A stretch of DNA of 64,000 bases from Acipenser ruthenus (GCF_902713425.1 NC_081211.1:11998264-12062263); one strand, 5' to 3'; counted from the first letter of the stretch, positions 21,492-33,579 are shown. A program made the numbers and translations. The notes: generated by a model from the sequence alone, not told the origin.

Positions 21492-21563
21492 TGACCTCGA
21501 CGTGATTTGCAGACGCAACGTTCTGATCTGGAGTCAGACGCGCTACCGTTGTGCCACGAAGTC
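21492..21563 (-). pseudogene. tRNA-Trp-CCA: tRNA-Trp-CCA copy, degenerate (unit 4)
   Basis: Type A faults in T-loop, T-stem and D-stem, plus a private change in the variable loop. Confidence 0.8.
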
Positions 21564-22183
21564 CTGCCAGTGTGTGTTCTTGTTATGCAATGGTAGAGTG
21601 CACAGCAAGCATGCCAAACGCATGGTAATGCCGACGCTGATACTAGGAAAACACTCTATCACTAGCGTCATGGGAAACAGCCGACTCAATATGTGTTCGT
21701 AGCCAGCAGGGCTATGAAGCTGTCGGAAGTGTGTTTGATTCTCAGCTTTAAAAGTAAAGAAAACATAAAACAGTGCGATTTGCATTTATAATGTTCATTA
21801 ATTGAAACGTAGGCATAAACACAGTTGTACTGGCTGGGAATCGTTTTGGTTCAAATTCTTGGAAAGCAGCTATGCTGAGCAATATATCACCAACGGGGGA
21901 AAGCTGGCAGTACTGAGTGACACAGAAGAAGGATTCTCTCAGCGCGTCTCCTCTGAATGCGCACTGGCACAAAGAGGCTTTGCTCATCTAATGACGTGGC
22001 GGAATGCAATAATGTATTGGGTTAATTTATCAACAAAAGAAACATAAACAAAAGTGTATGTAATTATTTGTGAATAAACTGTCTTACTTATACGATGGGA
22101 CCAGGAACTTACATCCGCAATTTAATGATCGGCCAACCACAAAGAGACTTTGTCTTGACCAGTAATTTAAAAACATGCGGCAA

Positions 22184-22256
22184 TGGTTCTACTGGGGATA
22201 GCACCCAGGGCCTTCTGCGTGTAAAGCAGACGTGATAATCACTACACTATGGAACC
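22184..22256 (-). pseudogene. tRNA-Val-TAC: tRNA-Val-TAC with altered T-loop (unit 4)
   Basis: Identical to the unit 1 Val copy. Confidence 0.8.
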
Positions 22257-22775
22257 TAGGCAGAACTGTGTCGGTGCTCCTACATTATTGTCTACATGCA
22301 TCTCAAATAATTACAATGTCATTTATCAGACCCTTCGGCGTTGTCTTTAAAAATTAAACTTCCCAGACCGAACGCAGGCTAACATTAAATCAATGAATCT
22401 TAAATATTTTCTATAGCGCCCCATATGCGATTCACAAAATCTACTTAAAAACAAGACAATATCTCATTGTAAGCCTGGTCGAACAAAAGAAGTCTTCAGT
22501 GTAATTTTCAACAAAGAGTGCTTTCCACGATTTACGATGCTTTAGAGAGACGGAATATTGGAATTGGCAGCCGAGACTGGGGAATAAAACTGCCCGTGAT
22601 CAAAGTGGGCAGAAAAGCTGCATATTTTCCATAAGGTATTTTTGAGGAAAGAAAACGGTTCTCTCTGATTTGCAACGTTTCTATGGTTCGGCCCGGCCAC
22701 TGCCGTGTGTCTGGTTAAAACGATGAGTTCAGTTTTTTTTTCTTCTGCTTGGTAATTCAGTCTTGAGGCAACTGT

Positions 22776-22847
22776 AGCAGAGTGGCGCAGCGGAAGCGTG
22801 CTGGGCCCATAATCCAGAGGTCAATGGAACGAAACCATCCTCTGCTA
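22776..22847 (+). pseudogene. tRNA-iMet-CAT: Initiator tRNA-Met-CAT, damaged (unit 4)
   Basis: Three changes: C39 to T (G-U pair), G49 to A as in unit 3, and T55 to A in the T-loop within box B. The most altered complete Met copy, probably impaired. Confidence 0.7.
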
Positions 22848-23895
22848 GCTTGTTTTTCTTCTGTTAGCAAAGTAGTTTTTCTAAAATATAAACTGAACTG
22901 ATTTGCAAATTCAAAAAATAAATTCATTAACAAAATAGAAAATATTTCGACTAGATGTATGTTTTCAATTTCTTCAAAAAGTAGTCTCAAGCTCGTTGAT
23001 TCAGTCGCTTTAAAATCCACCTCTATGTCCCGCTGCAGCAGCGCTGTGTGCTGTGGCTCGAGCTTGTTTGACGAGACAGGCAATGCAAAAATGATAAAAC
23101 TTGCTTTTGTATCACACGACAAACTTAACGTATGCTTTAACGGCTTGGCTGTCTCAAGTTAGTTTGTATTGTTAATGTAACACCTCGTTTTTGCCCAGTC
23201 GTTGTATCACATGAATTGAGCTTGCCAGTTGGGGGTGACGGTCTGCCAATACAAGTTAAGACTATATTTGCAAGGATCATTTCTAGAGTGAAACATGTTT
23301 TGAAGGGATTGGTCTCGGTATCCCCCAGGAGGAGCGGGAGTGTTTTCTTCTCAGCAACGAGCTGACAATGAGTGTTGTTTTTGGGCACCTGCTCACTGCT
23401 ACTGATGACCACTCCAATCTTCAGTCGGTGGATTGTTGAAGGAAGGGGACACATTCTGAGTGCGTATCTCATACTGGTAGAAACGCGGAAAAAAGAAACC
23501 ATCAAGCCTAAAATTGTTCAGTTGTTTAAATCAATAAGCAAATTTCAAATGGATCATTGCTAATGTTAAAACAATTTAAGAACACTTTAAATAGGGCTTG
23601 ACTAATATAAAAATATAGGCATGTTATTTGCACTACGCAGGACTAGATTGATCTTAAAAAAAGGCATTACATCTGAAAATAACTTGTGTTTACCCCCACT
23701 TACAAGGAAAGCGTCAAACTTTGTATTCGTCCTCGTAACAGTGTTAGAAAATGTAAACAGCAGTTGGAGAATGCCGAAGTCGATCATCCTAGCATGTTAA
23801 ACGAGGGCATTTCTCATGTAAGCCACATCCAGTAATAGATCATTTGTACTGTTCTCAATGGTCCGCATCCCAGCCTGAGACCACGATCCAATTGT

Positions 23896-24424
23896 AAAAC
23901 TTTACAATGCATTAGTAAGACCTTACCTAAAATATTGTGATCAGTTCTGATCACCTCTCTGCAAAAAGGATATTGCAGCTCTAGAGAGAGTGCAAAGAAG
24001 AGCAACCAGAAATATCCCAGGTTTAAAAGGCATGTTACAGGCTAAAAGAATTGAATCTATTCAGTCTTGAACAAAGAAGACTACGCGGCGATCTGATTCA
24101 AACATTCAAAATCCTAAAAGGTAGAAACAATGTCGACCCAGGGGACTTCTTTTTTAACATGAAAAAAGAAACAAGGACCAGCCGTCACAAATGGAGATTA
24201 CATAAAGGGGCATTCAGAACAGAAAATAGGAGGCACTTTTTTACACAGGGAATTGTGAGGGTCTGGAACCAACTCCCCAGTAATGTTGTTGAAGCTGACA
24301 CCCTGGGATCCTTCAAGAAGCTGTTTGATGAGAGTCTGGGATCAATAAGCTACTAACAACCAAACGAGCAAGATGGGCTGAATGGCCTCCTCTCGTTTGG
24401 AAACTTTCTTATGTTCTTATGTTC
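23896..24424 (+). mobile_element. CR1-like LINE 3' fragment, unit 5
   Basis: Type A sequence (no 8-bp segment), 101-codon open tail. Confidence 0.8.
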
Positions 24425-24841
24425 CTATATCCTATTGTGCTTGTTAAGACATAGCGTGAATCTTGAAAACGTCTTGTTTGTTTAACAAAGCCAGCAGTCA
24501 CTTTATTGATCACCCTGTGGATTAAACGCTATTGGAACACAGATAATTGTGTTGAAGATGTTAATAGACTTTCAAATGTACGCGTTGTAGAGCTAAGCGT
24601 TTGTTGAGGCAGTTCAAGCGCTGCACATTCAGGCAGCCGGTTGCAGTCTTTACCTGTTTCCTAGATGTTTGCCATTTGGTCTTACTCTGGAAGGAGTAGA
24701 ACAAAAGCTAAACCATTTGTTGAGAACCGCATTTGGGAGAAAACTTAAGTGTTTCAAAATGCATTTGTAAAGTGCATTTGTCTATTAGGTTGTTTATGGT
24801 GTGACAAAAAGAATGCTATCTCGAAAACGCAGTCCTGTCAA

Positions 24842-24914
24842 GCCGAAATAGCTCAGTTGGGAGAGCGTTAGACTGAAGATCTAACGGTCCCTGGTTCGAT
24901 CCCGGGTTTCGGCA
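24842..24914 (+). tRNA. tRNA-Phe-GAA: tRNA-Phe-GAA (unit 5)
   Basis: One variable-loop change, A44 to C, outside any stem. Likely functional. Confidence 0.95.
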
Positions 24915-25049
24915 AACACCAAGACATTTTGTTTTGTTTTGTATTATTTTGAACTAAAAACAGAGCACATTTTTTTCTTCATTGTAATTGGAGGAAATAA
25001 CAACGTACTAGTGCCATTTTCTAATGTGATTAAGAAATTCAAAAAGCAT

Positions 25050-25081
25050 CGTCCCTGGGTGGGCTTGAACCACCAACCTTC

Positions 25082-25117
<36 letters not shown>

Positions 25118-25123
25118 AGAGAC
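25050..25123 (-). tRNA. tRNA-Asn-GTT: tRNA-Asn-GTT (unit 5)
   Basis: Identical to the consensus. Confidence 0.96.
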
Positions 25124-25674
25124 CAACCTGCTCGACCTCTAAAGCATACGGGAGTGATTAGCAAGGCGAGATGCTGCAGAACCTGATCGAGGGAGCAGAA
25201 CTCAGCCGAACCTGAAACCACATCTAAGAAGAAAGCAACACGGGGCAGGAAAGTCTATGTAATCCATTATGGCAGCACAACATACGTCATTTTGTTAGAT
25301 AACACACTGGGGGTCCAACACAGCAGTGTGTGTAAATAGCTACAATGGAAACCAAATACTTACGGTTCAAATGGGAATCTTCATCAGATTTTAAGAACAC
25401 ATTTGACATACTTTACACTGCAAAGGAGGAAGGCAGGCAATGCAAATGAGGCGTGATCCATTGCTAAAAAATACATTAAATCTCCCTTTGTGCTTCTCGG
25501 AAGACATACGACGGAGGGCGCACTGCACTTTTTCAGTTTGTGGAATGTTACAAATTAGCAGACTGTGCTTTAAAATGCATATAGGGCGGGCTTCTCTGTT
25601 ACAAAGAATTATCACACTTTGTATTTCTCTCCATGATGCATTGGGACAAAATACATAGATTCATTAAAACTATT

Positions 25675-25712
25675 TGGAGAATGCGGGCATCGATCCCGCT
25701 ACTTCTCGCTCC
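25675..25712 (-). pseudogene. tRNA-Ala 3' half relic (unit 5)
   Basis: Only about 33 nt of tRNA-Ala remain: CGAGA of the anticodon stem, a perfect T-arm GCGGG-ATCGATG-CCCGC and acceptor ATTCTCC plus A. The 5' half and anticodon are gone. The T-arm is better kept than in type A, so this deletion arose independently of the type A one. Confidence 0.85.
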
Positions 25713-26064
25713 TTGTATTGTGGCAGCGATTCTCATAGGCTACAATCGCTGCTTGATAAGAGCGATTCAGATTGTTCAATATTTTTTTTTTTTTTTATTG
25801 GCAATGTAGTTGCCATTTGCAAATTCAAAAATAAATTGAACAATCAAAAATGATAATACTTGCTTTTGTATCACACGACAATCTTAAGGTATGCTTTAAC
25901 GGCTAGGCTGTCTCAAGTTAGTTTGTATTGTTAATACCATACCTCTGTTTGATCGCTATACAATCAATATGTTGTGTAGGCTAAACTGTATAAATAAACG
26001 CCCGGAAACATTCAAATCCAAACATGTTAAAAGATGAAATAGTGTGGAATAGAAACAAAGAATT

Positions 26065-26136
26065 TGACCTCGACGTGATTTGAACACGTAACCTTCTGAT
26101 CTGGAGTCAGACGCGCTACCGTTGCGCCACGAAGTT
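26065..26136 (-). tRNA. tRNA-Trp-CCA: tRNA-Trp-CCA (unit 5)
   Basis: D-, anticodon and T-arms are intact with T-loop TTCAAAT. Base 1 is A instead of G, so the first acceptor pair is A-C. Base 26 is G, as in type A and most vertebrates, while units 6-13 have C. An intermediate form, possibly functional. Confidence 0.8.
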
Positions 26137-26756
26137 CTGGCAATTTTTGTATTTGTTATGGAATGCTAGAGTGCACAGCAAGCATGCCAAACGCATGGTA
26201 ATGCCGACGCTCATACTAGGAAAACATTCATTATCACTAGCGTCATGGGAAACAGCCGTCAATAGGTGTTCGTAGCCAGCAGGGCTATGAAGCTGTCGGA
26301 AGTGTGTTTGATTCTCAGCTTTAAAAGTAAAGAAAACATAAAACAGTGCGATTTGCATTTATAATGTTCATTAATTGAAACGTAGGCATAAACACAGTTG
26401 TACTGGCTGGGAATCGTTTCGGTTCAAATTCTTGGAAAGCAGCTATGCTGAGCAATATATCACCAACGGGGGAAAGCTGGCAGTACTGAGTGACACAGAA
26501 GAAGGATTCTCTCAGCGCGTCTCCTCTGAATGCGCACTGGCACAAAGAGGCTTTGCTCATCTAATGACGTGGCGGAATGCAATAATGTATTGGGTTAATT
26601 TATCAACAAAAGAAACATAAACAAAAGTGTATGTAATTATTTGTGAATAAACTGTCTTACTTATACGATGGGACCAGAAACTTACATCCGCAATTTAATG
26701 ATCGGCCAACCACAAAGAGACTTTGTCTTGACCAGTAATTTAAAAACATGCGGCAA

Positions 26757-26829
26757 TGGTTCTACTGGGGATAGCACCCAGGGCCTTCTGCGTGTAAAGC
26801 AGACGTGATAATCACTACACTATGGAACC
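26757..26829 (-). pseudogene. tRNA-Val-TAC: tRNA-Val-TAC with altered T-loop (unit 5)
   Basis: Identical to the unit 1 Val copy. Confidence 0.8.
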
Positions 26830-27348
26830 TAGGCAGAACTGTGTCGGTGCTCCTACATTATTGTCTACATGCATCTCAAATAATTACAATGTCATTTATC
26901 AGACCCTTCGGCGTTGTCTTTAAAAATTAAACTTCCCAGACCGAACGCAGGCTAACATTAAATCAATGAATCTTAAATATTTTCTATAGCGTCCCATATG
27001 CGATTCACAAAATCTACTTAAAAACAAGACAATATCTCATTGTAAGCCTGGTCGAACAAAAGAAGTCTTCAGTGTAATTTTCAACAAAGAGTGCTTTCCA
27101 CGATTTACGATGCTTTAGAGAGACGGAATATTGGAATTGGCAGCCGAGACTGGGGAATAAAACTGCCCGTGATCAAAGTGGGCAGAAAAGCTGCATATTT
27201 TCCATAAGGTATTTTTGAGGAAAGAAAACGGTTCTCTCTGATTTGCAACGTTTCTATGGTTCGGCCCGGCCACTGCCGTGTGTCTGGTTAAAACGATGAG
27301 TTCAGTTTTTTTTTCTTCTGCTTGGTAATTCAATCTTGAGGCAACTGT

Positions 27349-27420
27349 AGCAGAGTGGTGCAGCGGAAGCGTGCTGGGCCCATAACCGAGAGGTCGATGG
27401 ATCGAAACCATCCTCTGCTA
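27349..27420 (+). pseudogene. tRNA-iMet-CAT: Initiator tRNA-Met-CAT, damaged (unit 5)
   Basis: C11 to T (a G-U pair in the D-stem, in box A) and C41 to G, which breaks one of the three G-C pairs that define initiator tRNA next to the anticodon. Probably impaired as an initiator. Confidence 0.7.
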
Positions 27421-28468
27421 GCTTGTTTTTCTTCTGTTAGCAAAGTAGTTTTTCTAAAATATAAACTGAACTGATTTGCAAATTCAAAAAATAAATTCAT
27501 TAACAAAATAGAAAATATTTCGACTAGATGTATGTTTTCAATTTCTTCAAAAAGTAGTCTCAAGCTCGTTGATTCAGTCGCTTTAAAATCCACCTCTATG
27601 TCCCGCTGCAGCAGCGCTGTGTGCTGTGGCTCGAGCTTGTTTGACGAGACAGGCAATGCAAAAATGATAAAACTTGCTTTTGTATCACACGACAAACTTA
27701 ACGTATGCTTTAACGGCTTGGCTGTCTCAAGTTAGTTTGTATTGTTAATGTAACACCTCGTTTTTGCCCAGTCGTTGTATCACATGAATTGAGCTTGCCA
27801 GTTGGGGTTGACGGTCTGCCAATACAAGTTAAGACTATATTTGCAAGGATCATTTCTAGAGTGAAACATGTTTTGAAGGGATTGGTCTCGGTATCCCCCA
27901 GGAGGAGCGGGAGTGTTTTCTTCTCAGCAAAGAGCTGACAATGAGTGTTGTTTTTGGGCACCTCCTCGCTGCTACTGATGACCACTCCAATCTTCAGTCG
28001 GTGGATTGTTGAAGGAAGGGGACACATTCTGAGTGCGTATCTCATACTGGTAGAAACGCGGAAAAAAGAAACCATCAAGCCTAAAATTGTTCAGTTGTTT
28101 AAATCAATAAGCACATTTCAAATGGATCATTGCTAATGTTAAAACAATTTAAGAACACTTTAAATAGGGCTTGACTAATATAAAAATATAGGCATGTTAT
28201 TTGCACTACGCAGGACTAGATTGAGCTTAAAAAAAGGCATTACATCTGAAAATAACTTGTGTTTACCCCCACTTACAAGGAAAGCGTCAAACTTTGTATT
28301 CGTCCTCGTAACAGTGTTAGAAAATGTAAACAGCAGTTGGAGAATGCCGAAGTCGATCATCCTAGCATGTTAAACGAGGGCATTTCTCATGTAAGCCACA
28401 TCCAGTAATAGATCGTTTGTACTGTTCTCAATGGTCCGCATCCCAGCCTGAGACCACGATCCAATTGT

Positions 28469-29002
28469 AAAACTTTACAATGCATTAGTAAGACCTTACC
28501 TAGAATATTGTGATCAGTTCTGATCACCTCTCTACAAAAAGGATATTGCTGCTCTAGAAAGAGTGCAAAGAAGAGCAACCAGAAATATCCCAGGTTTAAA
28601 AGGCATGTTGTATGCAGACAGGCTAAAAGAATTGAATCTATTCAGTCTTGAACAAAAAAGACTACGCGGCGATCTGATTCAAACATTCAACATCCTAAAA
28701 GGTAGAGACAATGTCGACCCAGGGGACTTCTTTTTTGACATGAAAAAAGAAACAAGGACCAGCGGTCACAAATGGAGATTACATAAAGGGGCATTCAAAA
28801 CAGAAAATAGGAGGCACTTTTTTACACAGAGAATTGTGAGGGTCTGGAACCAACTCCCCAGTAATGTTGAAGCTGACACCCTGGGATCCTTCAAGAAGCT
28901 GCTTGATGAGAGTCTGGGATCAATAAGCTACTAACTACCAAACGAGCAAGATGGGCTGAATGGCCTCCTCTCGTTTGGAAACTTTCTTATGTTCTTATGT
29001 TC
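28469..29002 (+). mobile_element. CR1-like LINE 3' fragment, unit 6
   Basis: Type B form: retains the 8 bp missing from type A, so a 123-codon frame (28563-28934) runs from the QRRATRNIPGL motif to the end of the RT tail. Upstream, the frame is closed by the stop common to all units. Confidence 0.85.
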
Positions 29003-29419
29003 CTATATCCTATTGTGCTTGTTAAGCCATAGCGTGAATCTTGAAAACGTCTTGTTTGTTTAACAAAGCCAGCAGTCACTTTATTGATCACCCTGTGGAT
29101 TAAACGCTATTGGAACACAGATGATTGTGTTGAAGATGTTAATAGACTTTCAATGTACGCGTTGTAGAGCTAAGCGTTTGTTGAGGCAGTTCAAGCGCTG
29201 CACATTCAGGCAGCCGGTTGCAGTCTTTACCTGTTTCCTAGATGTTTGCCATTTGGTCTTACTCTGGAAGGAGTAGAAAAAAAAGCTAAACCATTTGTTG
29301 AGAACCGCATTTGGGAGAAAACTTAAGTGTTTCAAAATGCATTTGTAAAGTGCATTTGTCTATTAGGTTGTTTATGGTGTGACAAAAAGAATGCTATCTC
29401 GAAAACGCAGTCCTGTCAA

Positions 29420-29492
29420 GCCGAAATAGCTCAGTTGGGAGAGCGTTAGACTGAAGATCTAAAGGTCCCTGGTTCGATCCCGGGTTTCGGCA
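29420..29492 (+). tRNA. tRNA-Phe-GAA: tRNA-Phe-GAA (unit 6)
   Basis: Identical to the consensus. Confidence 0.97.
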
Positions 29493-29626
29493 AACACCAA
29501 GACATTTTGTTTTGTTTTGTATTATTTTGAACTAAAACAGAGCACATTTTTTTCTTCATTGTAATTGGAGGAAATAACAACGTATTAGTGCCATTTTCTA
29601 ATGTGATTAAGAAATTCAAAAAGCAT

Positions 29627-29658
29627 CGTCCCTGGGTGGGCTTGAACCACCAACCTTC

Positions 29659-29694
<36 letters not shown>

Positions 29695-29700
29695 AGAGAC
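29627..29700 (-). tRNA. tRNA-Asn-GTT: tRNA-Asn-GTT (unit 6)
   Basis: Identical to the consensus. Confidence 0.96.
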
Positions 29701-30252
29701 CAACCTGCTCGACCTCTAAAGCATACGGGAGTGATTAGCAAGGTGAGATGCTGCAGAACCTGATCGAGGGAGCAGAACTCAGCCGAACCTGAAACCACAT
29801 CTAAGAAGAAAGCAACACGGGGCAGGAAAGTCTATGTAATCCATTATGGCAGCACAACATACGTCATTTTGTTAGATAACACACTGGGGGTCCAACACAG
29901 CAGTGTGTGTAAATAGCTACAATGGAAACCAAATACTTACGGTTCAAATGGGAATCTTCATCAGATTTTAAGAACACATTTGACATACTTTACACTGCAA
30001 AGGAGGAAGGCAGGCAATGCAAATGAGGCGTGATCCATTGCTAAAAAAATACATTAAATCTCCCTTTGTGCTTCTCGGAAGACATACGACGGAGGGCGCA
30101 CTGCACTTTTTCAGTTTGGGGAATGTTACAAATTAGCAGACTGTGCTTTAAAATACATATAGGGCGGGCTTCTCTGTTACAAAGAATTATCACACTTTGT
30201 ATTTCTCTGCATGATGCATTGGGACAAAATACGTAGATTCATTAAAACTATT

Positions 30253-30290
30253 TGGAGAATGCGGGCATCGATCCCGCTACTTCTCGCTCC
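30253..30290 (-). pseudogene. tRNA-Ala 3' half relic (unit 6)
   Basis: B form, as in unit 5. Confidence 0.85.
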
Positions 30291-30641
30291 TTGTATTGTG
30301 GCAGCGATTCTCATAGGCTACAATCGCTGCTTGATAAGAGCGATTCAGATTGTTCAATATTTTTTTTTTTTTTATTGGCAATATAGTTGCCATTTGCAAA
30401 TTCAAAAATAAATTGAACAATCAAAAATGATAATACTTGCTTTTGTATCACACGACAATCTTAAGGTATGCTTTAACGGCTAGGCTGTCTCAAGTTAGTT
30501 TGTATTGTTAATACCATACCTCTGTTTGATCGCTATACAATCAATATGTTGTGTAGGCTAAATTGTATAAATAAACGCCCGGAAACATTCAAATCCAAAC
30601 ACGTTAAAAGATGAAATAGTGTGGAATAGAAACAAAGAATT

Positions 30642-30713
30642 TGACCTCGACGTGATTTGAACACGTAACCTTCTAATCTGGAGTCAGAGGCGCTACCGTT
30701 GCGCCACGAAGTC
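30642..30713 (-). tRNA. tRNA-Trp-CCA: tRNA-Trp-CCA (unit 6)
   Basis: Intact 72-nt gene decoding UGG. Acceptor GACTTCG/CGAGGTC (one G-U), D-stem GCGC/GCGC, anticodon loop CTCCAGA with CCA, T-arm ACGTG-TTCAAAT-CACGT, discriminator A. Box B is canonical, unlike type A. A private C40 to T makes a G-U pair in the anticodon stem. An octamer lies about 215 bp upstream, and the first T4 run is about 33 nt downstream. Confidence 0.93.
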
Positions 30714-31333
30714 CTGGCAATTTTTGTATTTGTTATGGAATGCTAGAGTGCACAGCAAGCATGCCAAACGCATGGTAATGCCGACGCTCATACTAGGAAA
30801 ACATTCATTATCACTAGCGTCATGGGAAACAGCCGTCAATAGGTGTTCGTAGCCAGCAGGGCTATGAAGCTGTCGGAAGTGTGTTTGATTCTCAGCTTTA
30901 AATGTAAAGCAAACATAAAACAGTGCGATTTGCATTTATAATGTTCATTAATTGAAACGTAGGCATAAACACAGTTGTACTGGCTGGGAATCGTTTCGGT
31001 TCAAATTCTTGGAAAGCAGCTATGCTGAGCAATATATCACCAACGGGGGAAAGCTGGCAGTACTGAGTGACACAGAAGAAGGATTCTCTCAGCGCGTCTC
31101 CTCTGAATGCGCACTGGCACAAAGAGGCTTTGCTCATCTAATGACGTGGCGGAATGCAATAATGTATTGGGTTAATTTATCAACAAAAGAAACATAAACA
31201 AAAGTGTATGTAATTATTTGTGAATAAACTGTCTTACTTATACGATGGGACCAGGAACTTACATCCACAATTTAATGATCGGCCAACCACAAAGAGACTT
31301 TGTCTTGACCAGTAATTTAAAAACATGCGGCAA

Positions 31334-31406
31334 TGGTTCTACTGGGGATAGCACCCAGGGCCTTCTGCGTGTAAAGCAGACGTGATAATCACTACACTAT
31401 GGAACC
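31334..31406 (-). pseudogene. tRNA-Val-TAC: tRNA-Val-TAC with altered T-loop (unit 6)
   Basis: Identical to the unit 1 Val copy. Confidence 0.8.
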
Positions 31407-31925
31407 TAGGCAGAACTGTGTCGGTGCTCCTACATTATTGTCTACATGCATCTCAAATAATTACAATGTCATTTATCAGACCCTTCGGCGTTGTCTTTAA
31501 AAATTAAACTTCCCAGACCGAACGCAGGCTAACATTAAATCAATGAATCTTAAATATTTTCTATAGTGCCCCATATGCGATTCACAAAATCTACTTAAAA
31601 ACAAGACAATATCTCATTGTAAGCCTGGTCGAACAAAAGAAGTCTTCAGTGTAATTTTCAACAAAGAGTGCTTTCCACGATTTACGATGCTTTAGAGAGA
31701 CGGAATATTGGAATTGGCAGCCGAGACTGGGGAATAAAACTGCCCGTGATCAAAGTGGGCAGAAAAGCTGCATATTTTCCATAAGGTATTTTTGAGGAAA
31801 GAAAAAGGTTCTCTCTGATTTGCAACGTTTCTATGGTTCGGCCCGGCCACTGCCGTGTGTCTGGTTAAAACGAGGAGTTCAGTATTTTTTTCTTCTGCTT
31901 GGTAATTCAGTCTTGAGGCAACTGT

Positions 31926-31997
31926 AGCAGAGTGGCGCAGCGGAAGCGTGCTGGGCCCATAACCCAGAGGTCGATGGATCGAAACCATCCTCTGCTA
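31926..31997 (+). tRNA. tRNA-iMet-CAT: Initiator tRNA-Met-CAT (unit 6)
   Basis: Intact initiator tRNA gene, used for translation start at AUG. It has the initiator hallmarks: A1-T72 pair, no T54-T55 (loop ATCGAAA), and three G-C pairs beside the anticodon loop (CTGGG/CCCAG). It matches the vertebrate consensus as I know it, base for base. A T5 terminator follows after 5 nt. It is the first undamaged Met copy from the left. Confidence 0.97.
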
Positions 31998-33045
31998 GCT
32001 TGTTTTTCTTCTGTTAGCAAAGTAGTTTTTCTAAAATATAAACTGAACTGATTTGCAAATTCAAAAAATAAATTCATTAACAAAATAGAAAATATTTCGA
32101 CTAGATGTATGTTTTCAATTTCTTCAAAAAGTAGTCTCAAGCTCGTTGATTCAGTCGCTTTAAAATCCACCTCTATGTCCCGCTGCAGCAGCGCTGTGTG
32201 CTGTGGCTCGAGCTTGTTTGACGAGACAGGCAATGCAAAAATGATAAAACTTGCTTTTGAATCACACGATAAACTTAACGTATGCTTTAACGGCTTGGCT
32301 GTCTCAAGTTAGTTTGTATTGTTAATGTAACACCTCGTTTTTGCCCAGTCGTTGTATCACATGAATTGAGCTTGCCAGTTGGGGGTGACGGTCTGCCAAT
32401 ACAAGTTAAGACTATATTTGCAAGGATCATTTCTAGAGTGAAACATGTTTTGAAGGGATTGGTCTCGGTATCCCCCAGGAGGAGCGGGAGTGTTTTCTTC
32501 TCAGCAACGAGCTGACAATGAGTGTTGTTTTTGGGCACCTGCTCGCTGCTACTGATGACCACTCCAATCTTCAGTCGGTGGATTGTTGAAGGAAGGGGAC
32601 ACATTCTGAGTGCGTATCTCATACTGGTAGAAACGCGGAAAAAAGAAACCATCAAGCCTAAAATTGTTCAGTTGTTTAAATCAATAAGAACATTTCAAAT
32701 GGATCATTGATAATGTTAAAGCAATTTAAGAACACTTTAAGTAGGGCTTGACTAATATAAAAATATAGGCATGTTATTTGCACTACGCAGGACTAGATTG
32801 AGCTTAAAAAAAGGCATTACATCTGAAAATAACTTGTGTTTACCCCCACTTACAAGGAAAGCGTCAAACTTTGTATTCGTCCTCGTAACAGTGTTAGAAA
32901 ATGTAAACAGCAGTTGGAGAATGCCAAAGTCGATCATCCTAGCATGTTAAACGAGGGCATTTCTCATGTAAGCCACATCCAGTAATAGATCGTTTGTACT
33001 GTTCTCAATGGTCCGCATCCCAGCCTGAGACCACGATCCAATTGT

Positions 33046-33579
33046 AAAACTTTACAATGCATTAGTAAGACCTTACCTAGAATATTGTGATCAGTTCTGA
33101 TCACCTCTCTACAAAAAGGATATTGCTGCTCTAGAAAGAGTGCAAAGAAGAGCAACCAGAAATATCCCAGGTTTAAAAGGCATGTTGTATGCAGACAGGC
33201 TAAAAGAACTGAATCTATTCAGTCTTGAACAAAAAAGACTACGCGGCGATCTGATTCAGACATTCAACATCCTAAAAGGTAGAGACAATGTCGACCCAGG
33301 GGACTTCTTTTTTGACATGAAAAAAGAAACAAGGACCAGCGGTCACAAATGGAGATTACATAAAGGGGCATTCAAAACAGAAAATAGGAGGCACTTTTTT
33401 ACACAGAGAATTGTGAGGGTCTGGAACCAACTCCCCAGTAATGTTGAAGCTGACACCCTGGGATCCTTCAAGAAGCTGCTTGATGAGAGTCTGGGATCAA
33501 TAAGCTACTAACTACCAAACGAGCAAGATGGGCTGAATGGCCTCCTCTCGTTTGGAAACTTTCTTATGTTCTTATGTTC
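33046..33579 (+). mobile_element. CR1-like LINE 3' fragment, unit 7
   Basis: Type B, 123-codon open tail. Confidence 0.85.

Larger units (their letters stand above)
19024..23664. repeat. tDNA array unit 4 (type A)
   Basis: A 4641-bp unit, the last complete type A unit. The Val-side sequence and octamer region already resemble type B at several bases. Confidence 0.95.
23665..28237. repeat. tDNA array unit 5 (A/B hybrid)
   Basis: A 4573-bp unit. From the LINE fragment through tRNA-Asn it carries type A diagnostic bases (last near 25008). From about 25610 on it is type B: a single 58-bp block, B-form Ala relic and B-like Trp. It marks the junction between the two subfamilies. Confidence 0.9.
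28238..32814. repeat. tDNA array unit 6 (type B)
   Basis: A 4577-bp unit, the first fully type B unit, with intact Phe, Asn, Trp and Met genes. Spacers match those described for unit 1 and hold no genes. Confidence 0.95.
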
